From Acidobacteriota bacterium (lineage in GTDB: Bacteria; Acidobacteriota; Thermoanaerobaculia; Gp7-AA8), in the NCBI GenBank assembly GCA_019244185.1, contig JAFATB010000020.1, forward strand, positions 83,261 through 147,260: a DNA stretch of 64,000 nucleotides, read 5' to 3'. The notes under the pieces are model-generated. The model had not been told where the DNA came from, did not search any database, and saw only the letters and a list, made by a program, of their open reading frames with translations. Numbering within the stretch: the stretch's first letter is position 1; each line of letters starts with the position of its first letter. Positions 9,582-18,762 of this stretch are shown one piece after another. The translations under genes were made by a program, and so were the position numbers.

Positions 9582-11390
9582 TCAGTGCTGCACGGAGCGC
9601 CGCCGCGGCGGCGTCGACGGCGCCGTGAACTCGTACGTCAGCGAGCGCCGCGGCGGACACGCCGGACCGTAGTCCGACTCCACCCACCACCGCACGCGGC
9701 CGCTGAGAAACGCGGTGTACGTGTTCGTCTCCAGTCCCCGCGCGAGTGCGACGGGCGGCCTTCCGTCGACGGAGACCCATACCGTCGACGACCGCGCGCC
9801 GGCGACCGGCTGCCAGACCATGCGCACCACGTTCGTCGACGTCGTCTCGCGATACGCCGGTTTCGACAGGTTCGCGCGCACTTCCGAACAGCGGACGCCG
9901 AGGTAGACGTCGTGATCGGCGAGATCGTGCTGCCCGCGCCAGTACGCGAGATTGAAGACGCGCGATTCGAGGAAGCCGAAGGACGTCTTGCCGTTTGCGC
10001 GCACGCGCAGAATCGCGGTGAGCTCGCCGAGACGATAGGGATCGAGCAATGCGCGCGAGGTGAACGGATTGCGGCCGACGAGGATGCGCCCTTCGGCGTC
10101 GCTGGTGAAGTGGAGATCGGGCACGTCGTCGACGACACGCGTGAGATACGTGTCGGCAATGGAGAGATCGTCGTTCTCGCGGACGCCCTGGAAGAGATCG
10201 ACGTCCGCGTTCGGCACGGGATTGCCTTCGGCATCGCGCAGCGTGATGCGATTCTGCGCGGGCAGATCGTTGAGGTACGCGCCGTAGTTGCCCGGCACGT
10301 TCGCGATGCCGGACACCGCGCGCGCGCCGGCGATGAGGTTGAGCGCGGCGGCGCTGTAGCGATCGATCCAGTCGTAGTCGTTCGCCATCAGGCCGCTGTC
10401 GGCGGTCTCGTAAACCGTGTAGCCCTGCATGCCGTTCGAGATCAGCGACGACGCGGGCATCAGGTTGCCGACGACCGGCGTCCCGTTGTCGGTGATGTCG
10501 ACGCGGTACCGCGGCGGCAGGTGCTTCACGCCGAAGGCGTAGACGTCGATGAGATAGCGCGCATGCCCGAGCTCGTGCACCGTCGTCTTGTTCAGGTAGA
10601 ACGAGTTCAACGTGTTGATGGAGGTGAGATCGGTGAGGCCCGGAACGGCGTCCGCGGTGAAGCCCCACGACAGATCGACCGTGCGATCGGCGTCGTTCGG
10701 ATGCGATGAAGCGTTGCCGTCGACCGGATTCACGGGCACGAGCGGCAGCGCGCCGTCGGGCACGACGACGACCTTCTGCAATCGCCAGCGATCGTGCACG
10801 CCCTGCGGCGTCTCCGGATAAATGGCGATCTGCGCGATGTCGTTGTACCAGGTGATGTGCCGCTGCGCCCAGTCCTCGAACGATGCGGAGCCGAGGCCGG
10901 CGAGCTTCTGCTGGTTCTCGCGCATGAAGCGGTAGAACGACTCTTCGACCCAGAAGCCGACCGCGAGCGCGTCGGTGAAGATGGTGAGCTCGTTGTTCGT
11001 CTCCGATTCCTCGACGAGCTGCCGATCGCTGTCGATGCGAAACGTCAGCTCGTGACGCTCGAACGACCACGGGCGCACGAGGTCGACGGTCGTAAACGCA
11101 TCCGCGGCGAGTTGCACGGAGCCCGATTCGACGACCGCGTGATCGAGCAGCCATTCGTAGCGAACGGTCTGCGCGCCGTTCGACCAGTTGCGCACGTGCG
11201 CCTGCCATGTCACGGCCTGACCAACGGCCGGCCAGCCTTCGACGCGCGGGTTCATGCTTTGCCAGACGTAGTCGATCTCGGGCAGGCGGCTGATCCAGCC
11301 GACGTCGAGGTCGGTGCTCGTACGCGCGAAGAGGCTCGAGGCGGCGAACACCAACAGCAGTGCGACGCGTGCAGGCGCGGGAATCGTCAT
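9582..11390 (-). CDS. Secreted protein with CARDB-like domain and HELGH metal-site motif
   Basis: 602 residues with a clear signal peptide ending near AASSLFA. Residues 35-140 look like a CARDB/Ig-type domain (TWQAHVRNWSNGAQTVRYEW, then DRQLVEESETNNELTI). In the middle lies TVHELGHARYLIDVY, a zincin-type HExxH followed by an acidic/tyrosine stretch. The last 200 residues are beta-rich and could be further Ig-like modules. Likely an exported metallopeptidase or a related surface protein. The third zinc ligand is not identified, so catalysis is an inference. GGAGA lies ahead of the start, with TAGGTT (minus) 20 nt upstream. Confidence 0.65.
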   Translation of the reverse strand: MTIPAPARVALLLVFAASSLFARTSTDLDVGWISRLPEIDYVWQSMNPRVEGWPAVGQAVTWQAHVRNWSNGAQTVRYEWLLDHAVVESGSVQLAADAFTTVDLVRPWSFERHELTFRIDSDRQLVEESETNNELTIFTDALAVGFWVEESFYRFMRENQQKLAGLGSASFEDWAQRHITWYNDIAQIAIYPETPQGVHDRWRLQKVVVVPDGALPLVPVNPVDGNASSHPNDADRTVDLSWGFTADAVPGLTDLTSINTLNSFYLNKTTVHELGHARYLIDVYAFGVKHLPPRYRVDITDNGTPVVGNLMPASSLISNGMQGYTVYETADSGLMANDYDWIDRYSAAALNLIAGARAVSGIANVPGNYGAYLNDLPAQNRITLRDAEGNPVPNADVDLFQGVRENDDLSIADTYLTRVVDDVPDLHFTSDAEGRILVGRNPFTSRALLDPYRLGELTAILRVRANGKTSFGFLESRVFNLAYWRGQHDLADHDVYLGVRCSEVRANLSKPAYRETTSTNVVRMVWQPVAGARSSTVWVSVDGRPPVALARGLETNTYTAFLSGRVRWWVESDYGPACPPRRSLTYEFTAPSTPPRRRSVQH

Positions 11391-11507
11391 CGTCGTCTCC
11401 GAAGGCGATCAACCTAGCACCGCGCGAATCCGCGAGATCGCACGCGCGTGCGATGTTTGCAGTCTTGATGCAGCACCAGCGGGCTGAACTTCTTCGCGCC
11501 GCATGCG

Positions 11508-11513
11508 TAGAGT
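11508..11513 (+). promoter_or_regulatory. -10 hexamer TAGAGT, leaderless-type
   Basis: TAGAGT lies 6 nt before the ATG at 11520; a CTGAAC-like -35 sits about 17 nt further upstream. Confidence 0.5.
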
Positions 11514-11519
11514 GCAGGC

Positions 11520-13028
11520 ATGCACGACGCGCACGAGCTCCGCGAGCGCCGCTCCGCACTCCTCGGCATCGCACTCTTCGCGCTCGCGAAGCTCGCGCTG
11601 CACACGTGGATCAACCGCCAGTACGGCTTTCATCGCGACGAGCTCGCGACGCTCGACGACGCGCGGCATCTCGCGTGGGGCTTCGTCGCGTATCCGCCGC
11701 TCACGCCATTCTTCGGCCGCATCGCGCTGACGCTCTTCGGCACGTCGCTGGCGGGCTTCCGCTTTTTCGCCGCGGCGGCGCAGGCGGTCGCGATCGTGCT
11801 CACCGGCGACATCGCGCGGCGTCTCGGCGGCGCACGCGCGGCGCAATGGCTCGCCGCGATCGCCGTCGCCGTCGCGCCGATCTCCCTCGGCGCGTCGTCG
11901 CTCTTTCAGTACGTCGCGTTCGATTACCTCTGGTGGGTCGTGATCGCATGGGGCATGACCGCGCTCGTCGCGTCCGAAGATCCACGCTGGTGGCTCGTCA
12001 TCGGCGCCGGCATCGGCCTCGGCGTGCTGACGAAGTACGCGATCGCCTTCTGCGTCGCCGGCGTGGTCCTCGGCGTGCTGCTCACGCCGCGCCGCCGCGA
12101 CCTGCGCTCGAAGTATCTGTGGCTCGGCGTCGCCGTCGCCGTGGTCATCGCCGCGCCGAACCTGCTCTGGGAAGTGCGCCACGACTTCATCACGCTCGAC
12201 TTTCTGAAGAGCATCCACCAGCGCGACATCGAGATCGGGCGCACGAGCGACTTCCTCGTGAATCAGCTCTACGTTCCCGCGAATCCGTTGACGATTCCGT
12301 TGTGGGCCGCAGGCCTCGCCGCGCTCTTCTTCGTTCGTTCCTTCGCGCGCTTCCGCATCCTCGCCTGGGTGGCGCTCGTGCCCTTCGTGCTCTTCATCGT
12401 GGCGAAAGGCCGCGACTACTACGCCGGGCCGCTCTATCCCCCGCTCCTCGCCGCGGGCTCGGTGCTGCTGCTTTCGCTGATGTCCGCGCGCGCGGTGAGG
12501 TGGACGCTCGCGATCGCGATTCCGATCCTGCTCGCGGCGGGCGGCGCGATCGCGGCGCTGATCCTGCCGGTCGCGCCTCCCGGCTCCGCGTGGTTCCGGC
12601 GCGCACTCGAGGAAAACGGCGATCTGCGCGAGGAGCTCGGCTGGCCGGAGCTCGCGGGCGAAGTCGCGCGCATCTGGCAAACGATTCCCGCGAGCGAGCG
12701 CGCGCACGCGGCGATCTACTGCGCGAATTACGGCGAGGCCGGCGCGATCGGCTTGTATGGTCCCGCGCATGGATTGCCGCCCGCGATCAGCGGCGTGAAC
12801 TCGTTCTGGGCGCGCGGCTACGGCGATCCGCCGCCGGACATCGTGATCGTCGTCGGCGCGCGACGCGAGCGGCTCGAGCAGCGCTTCGGCGTCGTCGAGT
12901 TGGCGGGACACGTGCCGAATCCGTGGCACGTCGCGAACGAAGAAGCGGGACATCCGGAGATCTACGTCTGCCGCGGGCCGCGCGTGCCGTGGGCGCAGCT
13001 GTGGCCGCAGATCCGCTCGTTTGGTTGA
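11520..13028 (+). CDS. Membrane glycosyltransferase, GT39/ArnT-like
   Basis: 502 residues with about 10-12 transmembrane helices. The first periplasmic loop has the acidic pair YGFHRDELATLDDARHL expected of lipid-phosphosugar-dependent GT-C enzymes, followed by the conserved YPPLTPF. The C-terminal 110 residues are soluble and presumably periplasmic. The family transfers a sugar from a polyprenyl-phosphate donor to protein or lipid; the substrate here is unknown. It stands alone between a secreted protein and folK on the other strand. Confidence 0.85.
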   Translation: MHDAHELRERRSALLGIALFALAKLALHTWINRQYGFHRDELATLDDARHLAWGFVAYPPLTPFFGRIALTLFGTSLAGFRFFAAAAQAVAIVLTGDIARRLGGARAAQWLAAIAVAVAPISLGASSLFQYVAFDYLWWVVIAWGMTALVASEDPRWWLVIGAGIGLGVLTKYAIAFCVAGVVLGVLLTPRRRDLRSKYLWLGVAVAVVIAAPNLLWEVRHDFITLDFLKSIHQRDIEIGRTSDFLVNQLYVPANPLTIPLWAAGLAALFFVRSFARFRILAWVALVPFVLFIVAKGRDYYAGPLYPPLLAAGSVLLLSLMSARAVRWTLAIAIPILLAAGGAIAALILPVAPPGSAWFRRALEENGDLREELGWPELAGEVARIWQTIPASERAHAAIYCANYGEAGAIGLYGPAHGLPPAISGVNSFWARGYGDPPPDIVIVVGARRERLEQRFGVVELAGHVPNPWHVANEEAGHPEIYVCRGPRVPWAQLWPQIRSFG

Positions 13029-13031
13029 CGC

Positions 13032-13541
13032 TCACCACATCCCGATGTCGCGTAGCGGCGCGAGCACGAACTCGCGCTCGTGGAAGCGCGGATGCGGCAG
13101 CGTGAGCGCGCGCGTCCGCATGCGATGCGCGCCGTAGAAGATCAGATCGAGATCGATGATACGCGGCGCGTTCCGCACGCTGCCGCGCACGCGGCCGAGG
13201 CGGCGTTCGATCGCGAGGAGCGCATCGAGCAACGCCAGCGGCGCGAGATGCGTGTAGCCGGCGACGGCCATGTTGAGGAACGGCGGCGAGTGCGGCGGCG
13301 CGTCGACCGGCGCGGTCTCGCGGATCGCGCTCACGCGCACGATGCGCACGACGTCGCGCAGCTCGTGCAGCGCGCGGCGCAGAAAGTACGCGCGGTCGCC
13401 GAGGTTCGACCCAAGGGCGATGACGACGGTTTCAGGCGTCGATGCTGAGATCGTTCGGGAGCTCGTCGACGTCGTCGCTGGCGCGCGGGAAGAACTCGCG
13501 GAGGTGGTCGCCGGCGGCGCGGATTGCTTCGACGATGCCAT
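13032..13541 (-). CDS. folK: 2-amino-4-hydroxy-6-hydroxymethyldihydropteridine pyrophosphokinase
   Basis: Transfers pyrophosphate from ATP to the pterin in folate synthesis. Family landmarks are complete: ALGSNLGDR, an ETAPVD/FLNMA segment, RIIDLDLIFYG with the catalytic acidic pair, and LPHPRFHER. The start is odd. The only ATG/GTG/TTG in frame upstream of ALGSN is the ATG at 13541, which adds about 38 Ser/Thr/Ala-rich residues and overlaps the upstream TPM gene by 110 nt. The conserved protein should begin near 13440, where only rare codons (ACG, ATC) are available, next to the TGA of the upstream gene. Function confident, start not. Confidence 0.88.
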   Translation of the reverse strand: MASSKQSAPPATTSASSSRAPATTSTSSRTISASTPETVVIALGSNLGDRAYFLRRALHELRDVVRIVRVSAIRETAPVDAPPHSPPFLNMAVAGYTHLAPLALLDALLAIERRLGRVRGSVRNAPRIIDLDLIFYGAHRMRTRALTLPHPRFHEREFVLAPLRDIGMW

Positions 13542-13869
13542 CGGTGAATTCTCCGTTCTTGAAGCGGACCGTCAGCTTCGCGGCGATCTCGTCCCAGAAG
13601 CCGGCGGGCACGCTCTCGTCGATGTGCTGATCGCCGAGGATGACGAAGCGCTGTTCCTCGCAGGCGATGAAAAGCAGCACGCCGGTGCGCAGCGCGGTCT
13701 TAGTCATACCGAGGCGCTCGAACGTGCGCTCGGCGACGGTGCGCAGGTCGCCGCCGGCTTTCGGTTGCACGTGCACGCGGATCTCGCCGGAGGTCTGCAG
13801 TTCCGCTTCCGCGATCGCGTCGACGATGCGCGGCTGATCGAGCTTCGCCAGAAACTCCTTCTGATTCAT
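13432..13869 (-). CDS. TPM-domain protein (cytoplasmic)
   Basis: 145 residues, ATG at 13869 overlapping the stop of the upstream gene (TGATG). Contains a TPM (TLP18.3/Psb32/MOLO-1) fold: QTSGEIRVHVQ, then GVLLFIACEEQRFVILGD, and a C-terminal helix. There is no signal peptide or transmembrane segment, unlike the neighbour. Pairs of one secreted and one soluble TPM protein with LemA are common in bacteria; the joint role is not established. Confidence 0.8.
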   Translation of the reverse strand: MNQKEFLAKLDQPRIVDAIAEAELQTSGEIRVHVQPKAGGDLRTVAERTFERLGMTKTALRTGVLLFIACEEQRFVILGDQHIDESVPAGFWDEIAAKLTVRFKNGEFTDGIVEAIRAAGDHLREFFPRASDDVDELPNDLSIDA

Positions 13870-14687
13870 CACCAGCCTCCCGTCGCGCCGCCGCCGCCGA
13901 AGCCGCCACCGCCGCCCGAGAATCCGCCACCGCCGCCGAACCCGCCGCCTCCTCCGAATCCGCCGAAGCCACCGCCGCCGAAGCCTCCGCGTCCGCCGAA
14001 TGTGGTGCCGCCGCCGGAGAGGAAGAACGGCAGCAGACAGCCGCCGCAGCCGCCGCGACGCCGGCCGCCGCCAGTGAGCATCGGCACGACCACGAAGAAG
14101 ACGACGAACAGGATCACGAGGATCGCGATCGGATTGAGATCGCCGCGCGCGCGTTGCTGCGTGCCCTGTTGCGCCCCGCCGCTGCGCTGCATCGGCGCGA
14201 CGGGAGCCTCGCCTTTGCGGATTTGCGCCATCAGCGCGTCGGCCGCGGCGCTCAGACCGCCCGCGTAGTCGTTCTGCTGGAAGTGCGGCGCGAGGTCGTT
14301 GCGGATGACGTCGGACGAGAACGCGTCGGTGATCGTGCCTTCGAGTCCGTAGCCGACCTCGACGCGCGCCTTGCGTTCCTTCGCGAAGATGAAGAGAACG
14401 AGTCCGTTGTCGTACTTTTTCTGCCCGACCTTCCACCGCTCGACGCAGCGGATGGTGAAGTCCTCGATCGACTGGCCTTCGATCGACGGCAGCGTGTAGA
14501 TGATGAACTGCGCGCCGCTCTGCTGCTCGAAGCTGTGCAGCTTCGTATCGAGCAACGCGGCATCCGTCGCGTTGACGAGACCCGCGCTGTCGGTGAACCA
14601 GCGGGTGGGCGCCGGCGGGACGTCGAGCGCGAACGCGCTCGACGCCGAGGCGAGGAGCAGGAGGAGAAGAACGCGAAGGGAGCGCAC
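13869..14687 (-). CDS. TPM-domain (YgcG-type) exported protein with Gly-rich tail
   Basis: 272 residues. Signal peptide (ends around SSAFA), then a TPM domain about residues 30-160 (WFTDSAGLVN, FIIYTLPSIEGQSIEDFTIR, NGLVLFIFAKERKARVEVGYGLEG). A transmembrane helix follows near residue 190 (NPIAILVILFVVFFVVVPML), then a C-terminal tail almost entirely Gly/Phe with a few Arg. The layout matches YgcG-family proteins. It sits in the minus-strand run ctpA-FYDLN-lemA-TPM-TPM-folK. Confidence 0.88.
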   Translation of the reverse strand: MRSLRVLLLLLLASASSAFALDVPPAPTRWFTDSAGLVNATDAALLDTKLHSFEQQSGAQFIIYTLPSIEGQSIEDFTIRCVERWKVGQKKYDNGLVLFIFAKERKARVEVGYGLEGTITDAFSSDVIRNDLAPHFQQNDYAGGLSAAADALMAQIRKGEAPVAPMQRSGGAQQGTQQRARGDLNPIAILVILFVVFFVVVPMLTGGGRRRGGCGGCLLPFFLSGGGTTFGGRGGFGGGGFGGFGGGGGFGGGGGFSGGGGGFGGGGATGGW

Positions 14688-14700
14688 GAGTCGCGCGCTC

Positions 14701-15336
14701 CTAGAACTGGAAGTTCACGTCCGGCGCCTTCTCGCTGCCCGCGGTGCCTTTGAAGTACGCCTTCGCCTTGAAGCCGCTCATGTTCGCAACGAGGTTCGCC
14801 GGGAAGCGGCGGATGGCCGTATTGAAGGCCTGCGCGGCGGTGTTATAGCGCTGTCGCTCGACGGAAATGCGGTTCTCCGTCCCTTCCAGCTGCGACTGCA
14901 GCTCGAGGAAGTTCTGGTTCGACTTCAGGTCGGGATAGCGCTCGACGACGACGAGCAGCCGCGAGAGCGCGTTCGACAGTCCGGCCTGCGCTTCCGCGAA
15001 CTGGTTCATCGCGTTCTGGTCGTTGACCGCGGCGCCCGCGCCGGCGGCGGCACCCGGAGGTCCGCCCGGCGACTGCACCTGGCCGACGCGCGCGCGTGCG
15101 TTGACGACCGCTTCGAGCGTCGACTTCTCGAAGTTCGCCGCGCCCTGCACCGTGCGCACGAGATTCGGGATAAGGTCGTAGCGCCGCTGATACTGGCTCT
15201 CGACCTGCGCCCATTGCTGGTTCACGCCTTCCTCGAGGCCGACGAGGTTATTGCGCACGCTGACGAAGTAGCCGCCGAAGATGATGACGGCCAGGATCAG
15301 CGCTCCGACGCAGCCGAGCAATCCGAACTTGCGCAC
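14701..15336 (-). CDS. lemA: LemA family protein
   Basis: 211 residues from GTG at 15336, whose first base is the last base of the upstream TAG (TAGTG). An N-terminal membrane anchor (CVGALILAVIIFGGYFV) is followed by the LemA signature NNLVGLEEGVNQQWAQVE and YQRRYDLIPNLV. A long helical body follows. The C-terminal NFQF is typical. Function of LemA is unknown; linkage to two TPM genes is a recurrent pattern. Confidence 0.92.
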   Translation of the reverse strand: MRKFGLLGCVGALILAVIIFGGYFVSVRNNLVGLEEGVNQQWAQVESQYQRRYDLIPNLVRTVQGAANFEKSTLEAVVNARARVGQVQSPGGPPGAAAGAGAAVNDQNAMNQFAEAQAGLSNALSRLLVVVERYPDLKSNQNFLELQSQLEGTENRISVERQRYNTAAQAFNTAIRRFPANLVANMSGFKAKAYFKGTAGSEKAPDVNFQF

Positions 15337-15629
15337 TAGTACTCCTCTTCTTCTTCTTCGTCCGCTTCTTCCTCGCGGTCGTCCGCGGCGGGCGTGAACT
15401 CTTCGTCCTCGCCTTCCGCGGCTTCGCCGCCGCTGGCCGCGGGCGTGAACTCTTCTTCGTCCGGCGGTTCCTCGACGACGCGGCGGCCGCGTGGTGACGT
15501 GTAGACCGGCGCCTCCTCGGCATCGCGCTGGTCCGCGCCGCACTTCGGACAGAGCGGCACGGGCTTGCCGAGGTCATAGAACTTCGTATGGCAGCTGTAA
15601 CAGGTGTATTTGCGTCCGAGCTCAGGCAT
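15336..15629 (-). CDS. FYDLN-acid (TIGR02300-like) zinc-ribbon protein
   Basis: 97 residues from ATG at 15629. The N-terminus has the two CxxC pairs of a zinc ribbon, [23 protein letters not shown], with the FYDL motif that names the family. The remainder is a long acidic tail, ending in a run of Glu. No known activity. Its stop overlaps the lemA start by one base, so the two are translationally coupled. Confidence 0.85.
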   Translation of the reverse strand: MPELGRKYTCYSCHTKFYDLGKPVPLCPKCGADQRDAEEAPVYTSPRGRRVVEEPPDEEEFTPAASGGEAAEGEDEEFTPAADDREEEADEEEEEEY

Positions 15630-15672
15630 CTGTGATTTCCGTATCCCCTTCGAAAAGCGGCGACACGTTAGC

Positions 15673-15706
15673 ACAAAACAGAAGCGGCGGGCTCGCGCCC
15701 GCCGCT
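15673..15706 (-). terminator. Hairpin after ctpA
   Basis: Perfect 10-bp stem AGCGGCGGGC / GCCCGCCGCT with a 4-nt loop, between the ctpA stop and the FYDLN gene. On the minus strand it is followed by TCTGTTTTG, a moderate U-rich tail. Confidence 0.6.
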
Positions 15707-15729
15707 CGCGTGTTGCCGCTGCAAATCGG

Positions 15730-17397
15730 CTAATCGGTTTTCGGATTCGCCTGCGCGGCGCGCGTTCCCGCCTGATCGGTGCGGCCGTCGCTGCCGTGCG
15801 CGCGAACGTTCTCGGCGGTCGTGGCGAGCTTCTGCGACTCGGGGAAGACCTCGAGCGCTTTCTCGATCTGCGCGTCGCCTTCGAGGCGATACGGATACGA
15901 TGCGTCGAAGCCGAACTTCGCGGCCACGATCTCCGCCTTCAGCGCGCGCTCGATGTACTTGCGGTCGACCGGCTGCTGCAGCGCCGAGCGGATGTCGCTC
16001 TCCGAGGCCATGTCCTTCTCCGCGGAGTAGCGGATGAACTCCTCGACCATGGCCGGCGTGACGACGATGTCCTTCGTGACGTCGTGCGCCGCGGCGTATT
16101 CGACGGCGTAGTTGAAGATCGCGCTGCGCACTTCGAGAAGCTGCGTCGTGCGCGCGAGCGTCGGCTGTTTGATCATCACGTCCGGCGTGATGCCGCCGCC
16201 GCCGTAGACGATGCGTCCCGTGTCGGTCTTGAACTGCGCGCGCTTGTCGAGCGGCACCTCGGGACCGTTCTCGGTCTCGTCGGCCATGTAGTAGTCGTAG
16301 ACGGAGCTGTAGTCGCGCTGAATGTTGCGGCCGGACGGCGTGTAGTACTTCGACGTCGTCAGTGCGAGCCCCGCGCCGTACTGCAGCGTGTAGACGCTCT
16401 GCACGAGTCCCTTGCCCCAGCTCGTCTCACCGACGACGAGGCCGCGGTCGTGATCCTGAATCGCACCGGCCACGATCTCCGACGCCGACGCGCTGCCGCG
16501 GTTGACGACGACGACGAGCGGACGCTCGAAGCGATCGTGCTTGCCGGGCGCCGTGTACTCCTGCGCGGAGTCGGGCGTGCGGCCGCGCGTGTAGACGATC
16601 ATCTGCCCCTTCTCGAGGAAGTGATCGGCGACGCCGACGGCCGCGTCGAGGAGACCGCCGGGATTGCCGCGCAGGTCGAGGACGAGCTTCTGCATCCCCT
16701 GCTCGTTGAGCTTGGCGATGGCGTCATCGAGCTCGCGCACGGTCGTCGAGGTGAAGTCTTTGATGCGGATGTAGCCGACGCCCGGACGGATCATCAGCGT
16801 GTTCGAGATCGAGTTCGTGGGGATGGCCGCGCGCGTGATCGTGAGCGCGATCGGCTCCTTGATGCCGATGCGGGTGATCTTGATGTGGACCGTGGTGCCC
16901 TTCGGTCCCTTGAGGCGCTTCACCACTTCATCGAGCGTGAGGTCGTCGGTGTTGGTGCCTTCGACTTCCGAGATCACATCGCCGGCGCGGACGCCGAGGC
17001 GCGCGGCGGGCGTGCCTTCGAGCGGCGTGATGACCGTGACCTGATCGTTGCGCTTCGTGACCAGGATGCCGAGGCCGTAGAACGTGCCCTTCTGGCGATC
17101 CTGCATGTCCGAGTACTCCTTCGGCTCGAGGAAGGAGGTGTGCGGATCGAGCGTGCGCAGCATGCCGTCGATCGACGCGTAGACGAACTTGTCCGAGCCT
17201 TTGTCCTCGGGCGAGTTCGCGGTCACGGCGTTGAGCAGATCGGTGTACTCCCTCATCCGCTTCTGCAGGTCGCCGTTCTGCGTCGTCGCGCCGAAGAGGC
17301 GGTTGCCGTAGAAGCCGCCGATCAGCGTCGCTCCGATGATGGCGACGAGCAGCGTCAGCGAAAACGTCCATTTCGAAGTTGTCTGTACTTTGGCCAC
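15730..17397 (-). CDS. ctpA: C-terminal processing peptidase, S41 family
   Basis: Periplasmic protease that trims C-terminal tails. 555 residues from GTG at 17397 (AAGGA upstream). The longer reading from the ATG at 17445 is rejected because that ATG lies inside the TATAAT -10 box. An N-terminal membrane anchor ([17 protein letters not shown]) is followed by a PDZ domain around residues 95-180. The S41 catalytic core has [18 protein letters not shown], the Ser in GSASASE and the Lys in SWGKGLVQS. The C-terminal 100 residues are helical. Confidence 0.95.
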   Translation of the reverse strand: MAKVQTTSKWTFSLTLLVAIIGATLIGGFYGNRLFGATTQNGDLQKRMREYTDLLNAVTANSPEDKGSDKFVYASIDGMLRTLDPHTSFLEPKEYSDMQDRQKGTFYGLGILVTKRNDQVTVITPLEGTPAARLGVRAGDVISEVEGTNTDDLTLDEVVKRLKGPKGTTVHIKITRIGIKEPIALTITRAAIPTNSISNTLMIRPGVGYIRIKDFTSTTVRELDDAIAKLNEQGMQKLVLDLRGNPGGLLDAAVGVADHFLEKGQMIVYTRGRTPDSAQEYTAPGKHDRFERPLVVVVNRGSASASEIVAGAIQDHDRGLVVGETSWGKGLVQSVYTLQYGAGLALTTSKYYTPSGRNIQRDYSSVYDYYMADETENGPEVPLDKRAQFKTDTGRIVYGGGGITPDVMIKQPTLARTTQLLEVRSAIFNYAVEYAAAHDVTKDIVVTPAMVEEFIRYSAEKDMASESDIRSALQQPVDRKYIERALKAEIVAAKFGFDASYPYRLEGDAQIEKALEVFPESQKLATTAENVRAHGSDGRTDQAGTRAAQANPKTD

Positions 17398-17446
17398 TGT
17401 CGTTCCTTCGTGCTCGCGATACACTTTGGACGGTCGTAACGTCATT

Positions 17447-17452
17447 ATAAGG
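17447..17452 (-). promoter_or_regulatory. Consensus -10 TATAAT for ctpA
   Basis: Perfect TATAAT on the minus strand. It would give a leader of about 40 nt ending in AAGGA before the GTG at 17397, and it decides that start. Confidence 0.65.
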
Positions 17453-17517
17453 ACGGAGTATTCACCGTTCCGCGGCTGTTCACGCCGCCGTCACCTTCAG
17501 ATCGAGATACTGCAACC

Positions 17518-17964
17518 ATGTTCGGCTCAATCGGGGTCCCGGAGCTTCTGCTCATCTTCGTCGTCGTGCTCATCGTCTTCGGACCGCGACGTCTTCCGGA
17601 AATCGGCCGCACGCTCGGCAAAGCGCTCGGCGAGTTCCGCAAAGCCACCGACGATCTGAAGAACACCATCGAACGCGAAGTGCGGCTCGAAGAGCTGAAG
17701 CAGATCGCGCCGTCGGTGCTCACGCCGGTCGAGTCGATATCAAGGAGTGAGCCAGTCAAGCCTGCACCTGCTCCTGAGACGGTGAAAGAGCCGGAAACGT
17801 TGCCGGTGCCCGCTTCGGATCCGAACGAACCACGTCCGACGATGGCCGAGCTCGCCCGCAAGGCGGAGATCGCGGCCGCGGAAGATGCGGCGGTGCCGGC
17901 GGCCGTGCCGTCCACAGCGGCCGGTGATCACGATGCGCCGATCGCGCGCGGTACATTGAGCTGA
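17518..17964 (+). CDS. tatB: Sec-independent translocase subunit TatA/TatB
   Basis: 148 residues. Short N-terminal transmembrane helix (VPELLLIFVVVLIVFGP) with the conserved Glu and the FGP hinge, then an amphipathic helix RRLPEIGRTLGKALGEFRKA, then a long disordered Pro/Ala/Glu tail. The conserved Glu and the long tail suit TatB; TatA is not excluded from this sequence alone. The stop overlaps the start of tatC by one base. Confidence 0.9.
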   Translation: MFGSIGVPELLLIFVVVLIVFGPRRLPEIGRTLGKALGEFRKATDDLKNTIEREVRLEELKQIAPSVLTPVESISRSEPVKPAPAPETVKEPETLPVPASDPNEPRPTMAELARKAEIAAAEDAAVPAAVPSTAAGDHDAPIARGTLS

Positions 17965-18731
17965 TGTCGGCGAACGCGAATCTCCACGCGGTGGAGCCGG
18001 ATCCCGAGAGCGAACTGCCGAAGATGTCGTTCCTCGATCACCTCGAGGAACTGCGCAAGCGGCTGATCGTCTCGTTCATCGCCGTCGGCGTCGGGTTCCT
18101 CCTCTGCTGGGCATTCGCGGACAAGATTTTCGGGAAGCTGCAGGAGCCGCTGACGAAGTTCCTGCCGCCGGGCGACAAGCTCGCGTACACGCGTCTCACC
18201 GCGCCGTTCTTCCTCTACATGAAGGTGGCGTTCTTCGCCGGCATCTTCCTCGCCGCGCCGGTGGTCTTGCTGCAGTTGTGGCTCTTCATCGCACCGGGAC
18301 TGTACAAAAAGGAACGTCGCCTCGCCGCGCCGTTCATCATCTTCGGCACGCTCTTCTTCCTCATCGGCGGCTACTTCGGCTATCGCATTCTGCTTCCCGC
18401 GACGTGCAGCTTCTTCGTCGAGCAGGGCAAGCAGTTCAAGCAGATGGTCACGATCGACGACTACTTCGGCTTCGCGAACACGATCATCCTCGCGACCGGC
18501 GCGGTCTTCGAGACGCCGATCCTGATCTTCTTCCTCGCGCGCATCGGCCTTGTGACGCCCGCGTTCCTGATGCAGAAGTTCAAGTACGCGGTGGTGCTGT
18601 CGTTCATCATCGCGGCCGTCGTCACGCCGACGCCGGACATGGTCACGCAGTCCGCGCTGGCCGTGCCGATGATCCTGCTGTATCTGATCGGCGTCGGCGT
18701 CGCGTACGCGTTCGGCAAGAAGGTCGAGTAA
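17964..18731 (+). CDS. tatC: Sec-independent translocase subunit TatC
   Basis: 255 residues with six transmembrane segments. Signature sequences present: MSFLDHLEELRKRLI at the N-terminus with the substrate-binding Glu, FFLYMKVAFFAG, and the late TPTPDMVTQ loop. Start overlaps the tatB stop (TGATG). Together with tatB it exports folded twin-arginine proteins. Confidence 0.97.
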   Translation: MSANANLHAVEPDPESELPKMSFLDHLEELRKRLIVSFIAVGVGFLLCWAFADKIFGKLQEPLTKFLPPGDKLAYTRLTAPFFLYMKVAFFAGIFLAAPVVLLQLWLFIAPGLYKKERRLAAPFIIFGTLFFLIGGYFGYRILLPATCSFFVEQGKQFKQMVTIDDYFGFANTIILATGAVFETPILIFFLARIGLVTPAFLMQKFKYAVVLSFIIAAVVTPTPDMVTQSALAVPMILLYLIGVGVAYAFGKKVE

Positions 18732-18762
18732 ACGCCGCCGCGTTGCGCCGCGTACAACCGGC

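Noticed and set aside
8302..11574. Minus-strand ORF of 1090 codons
   Set aside because: Runs across two real genes in another frame; composition is typical of a frame shadow.
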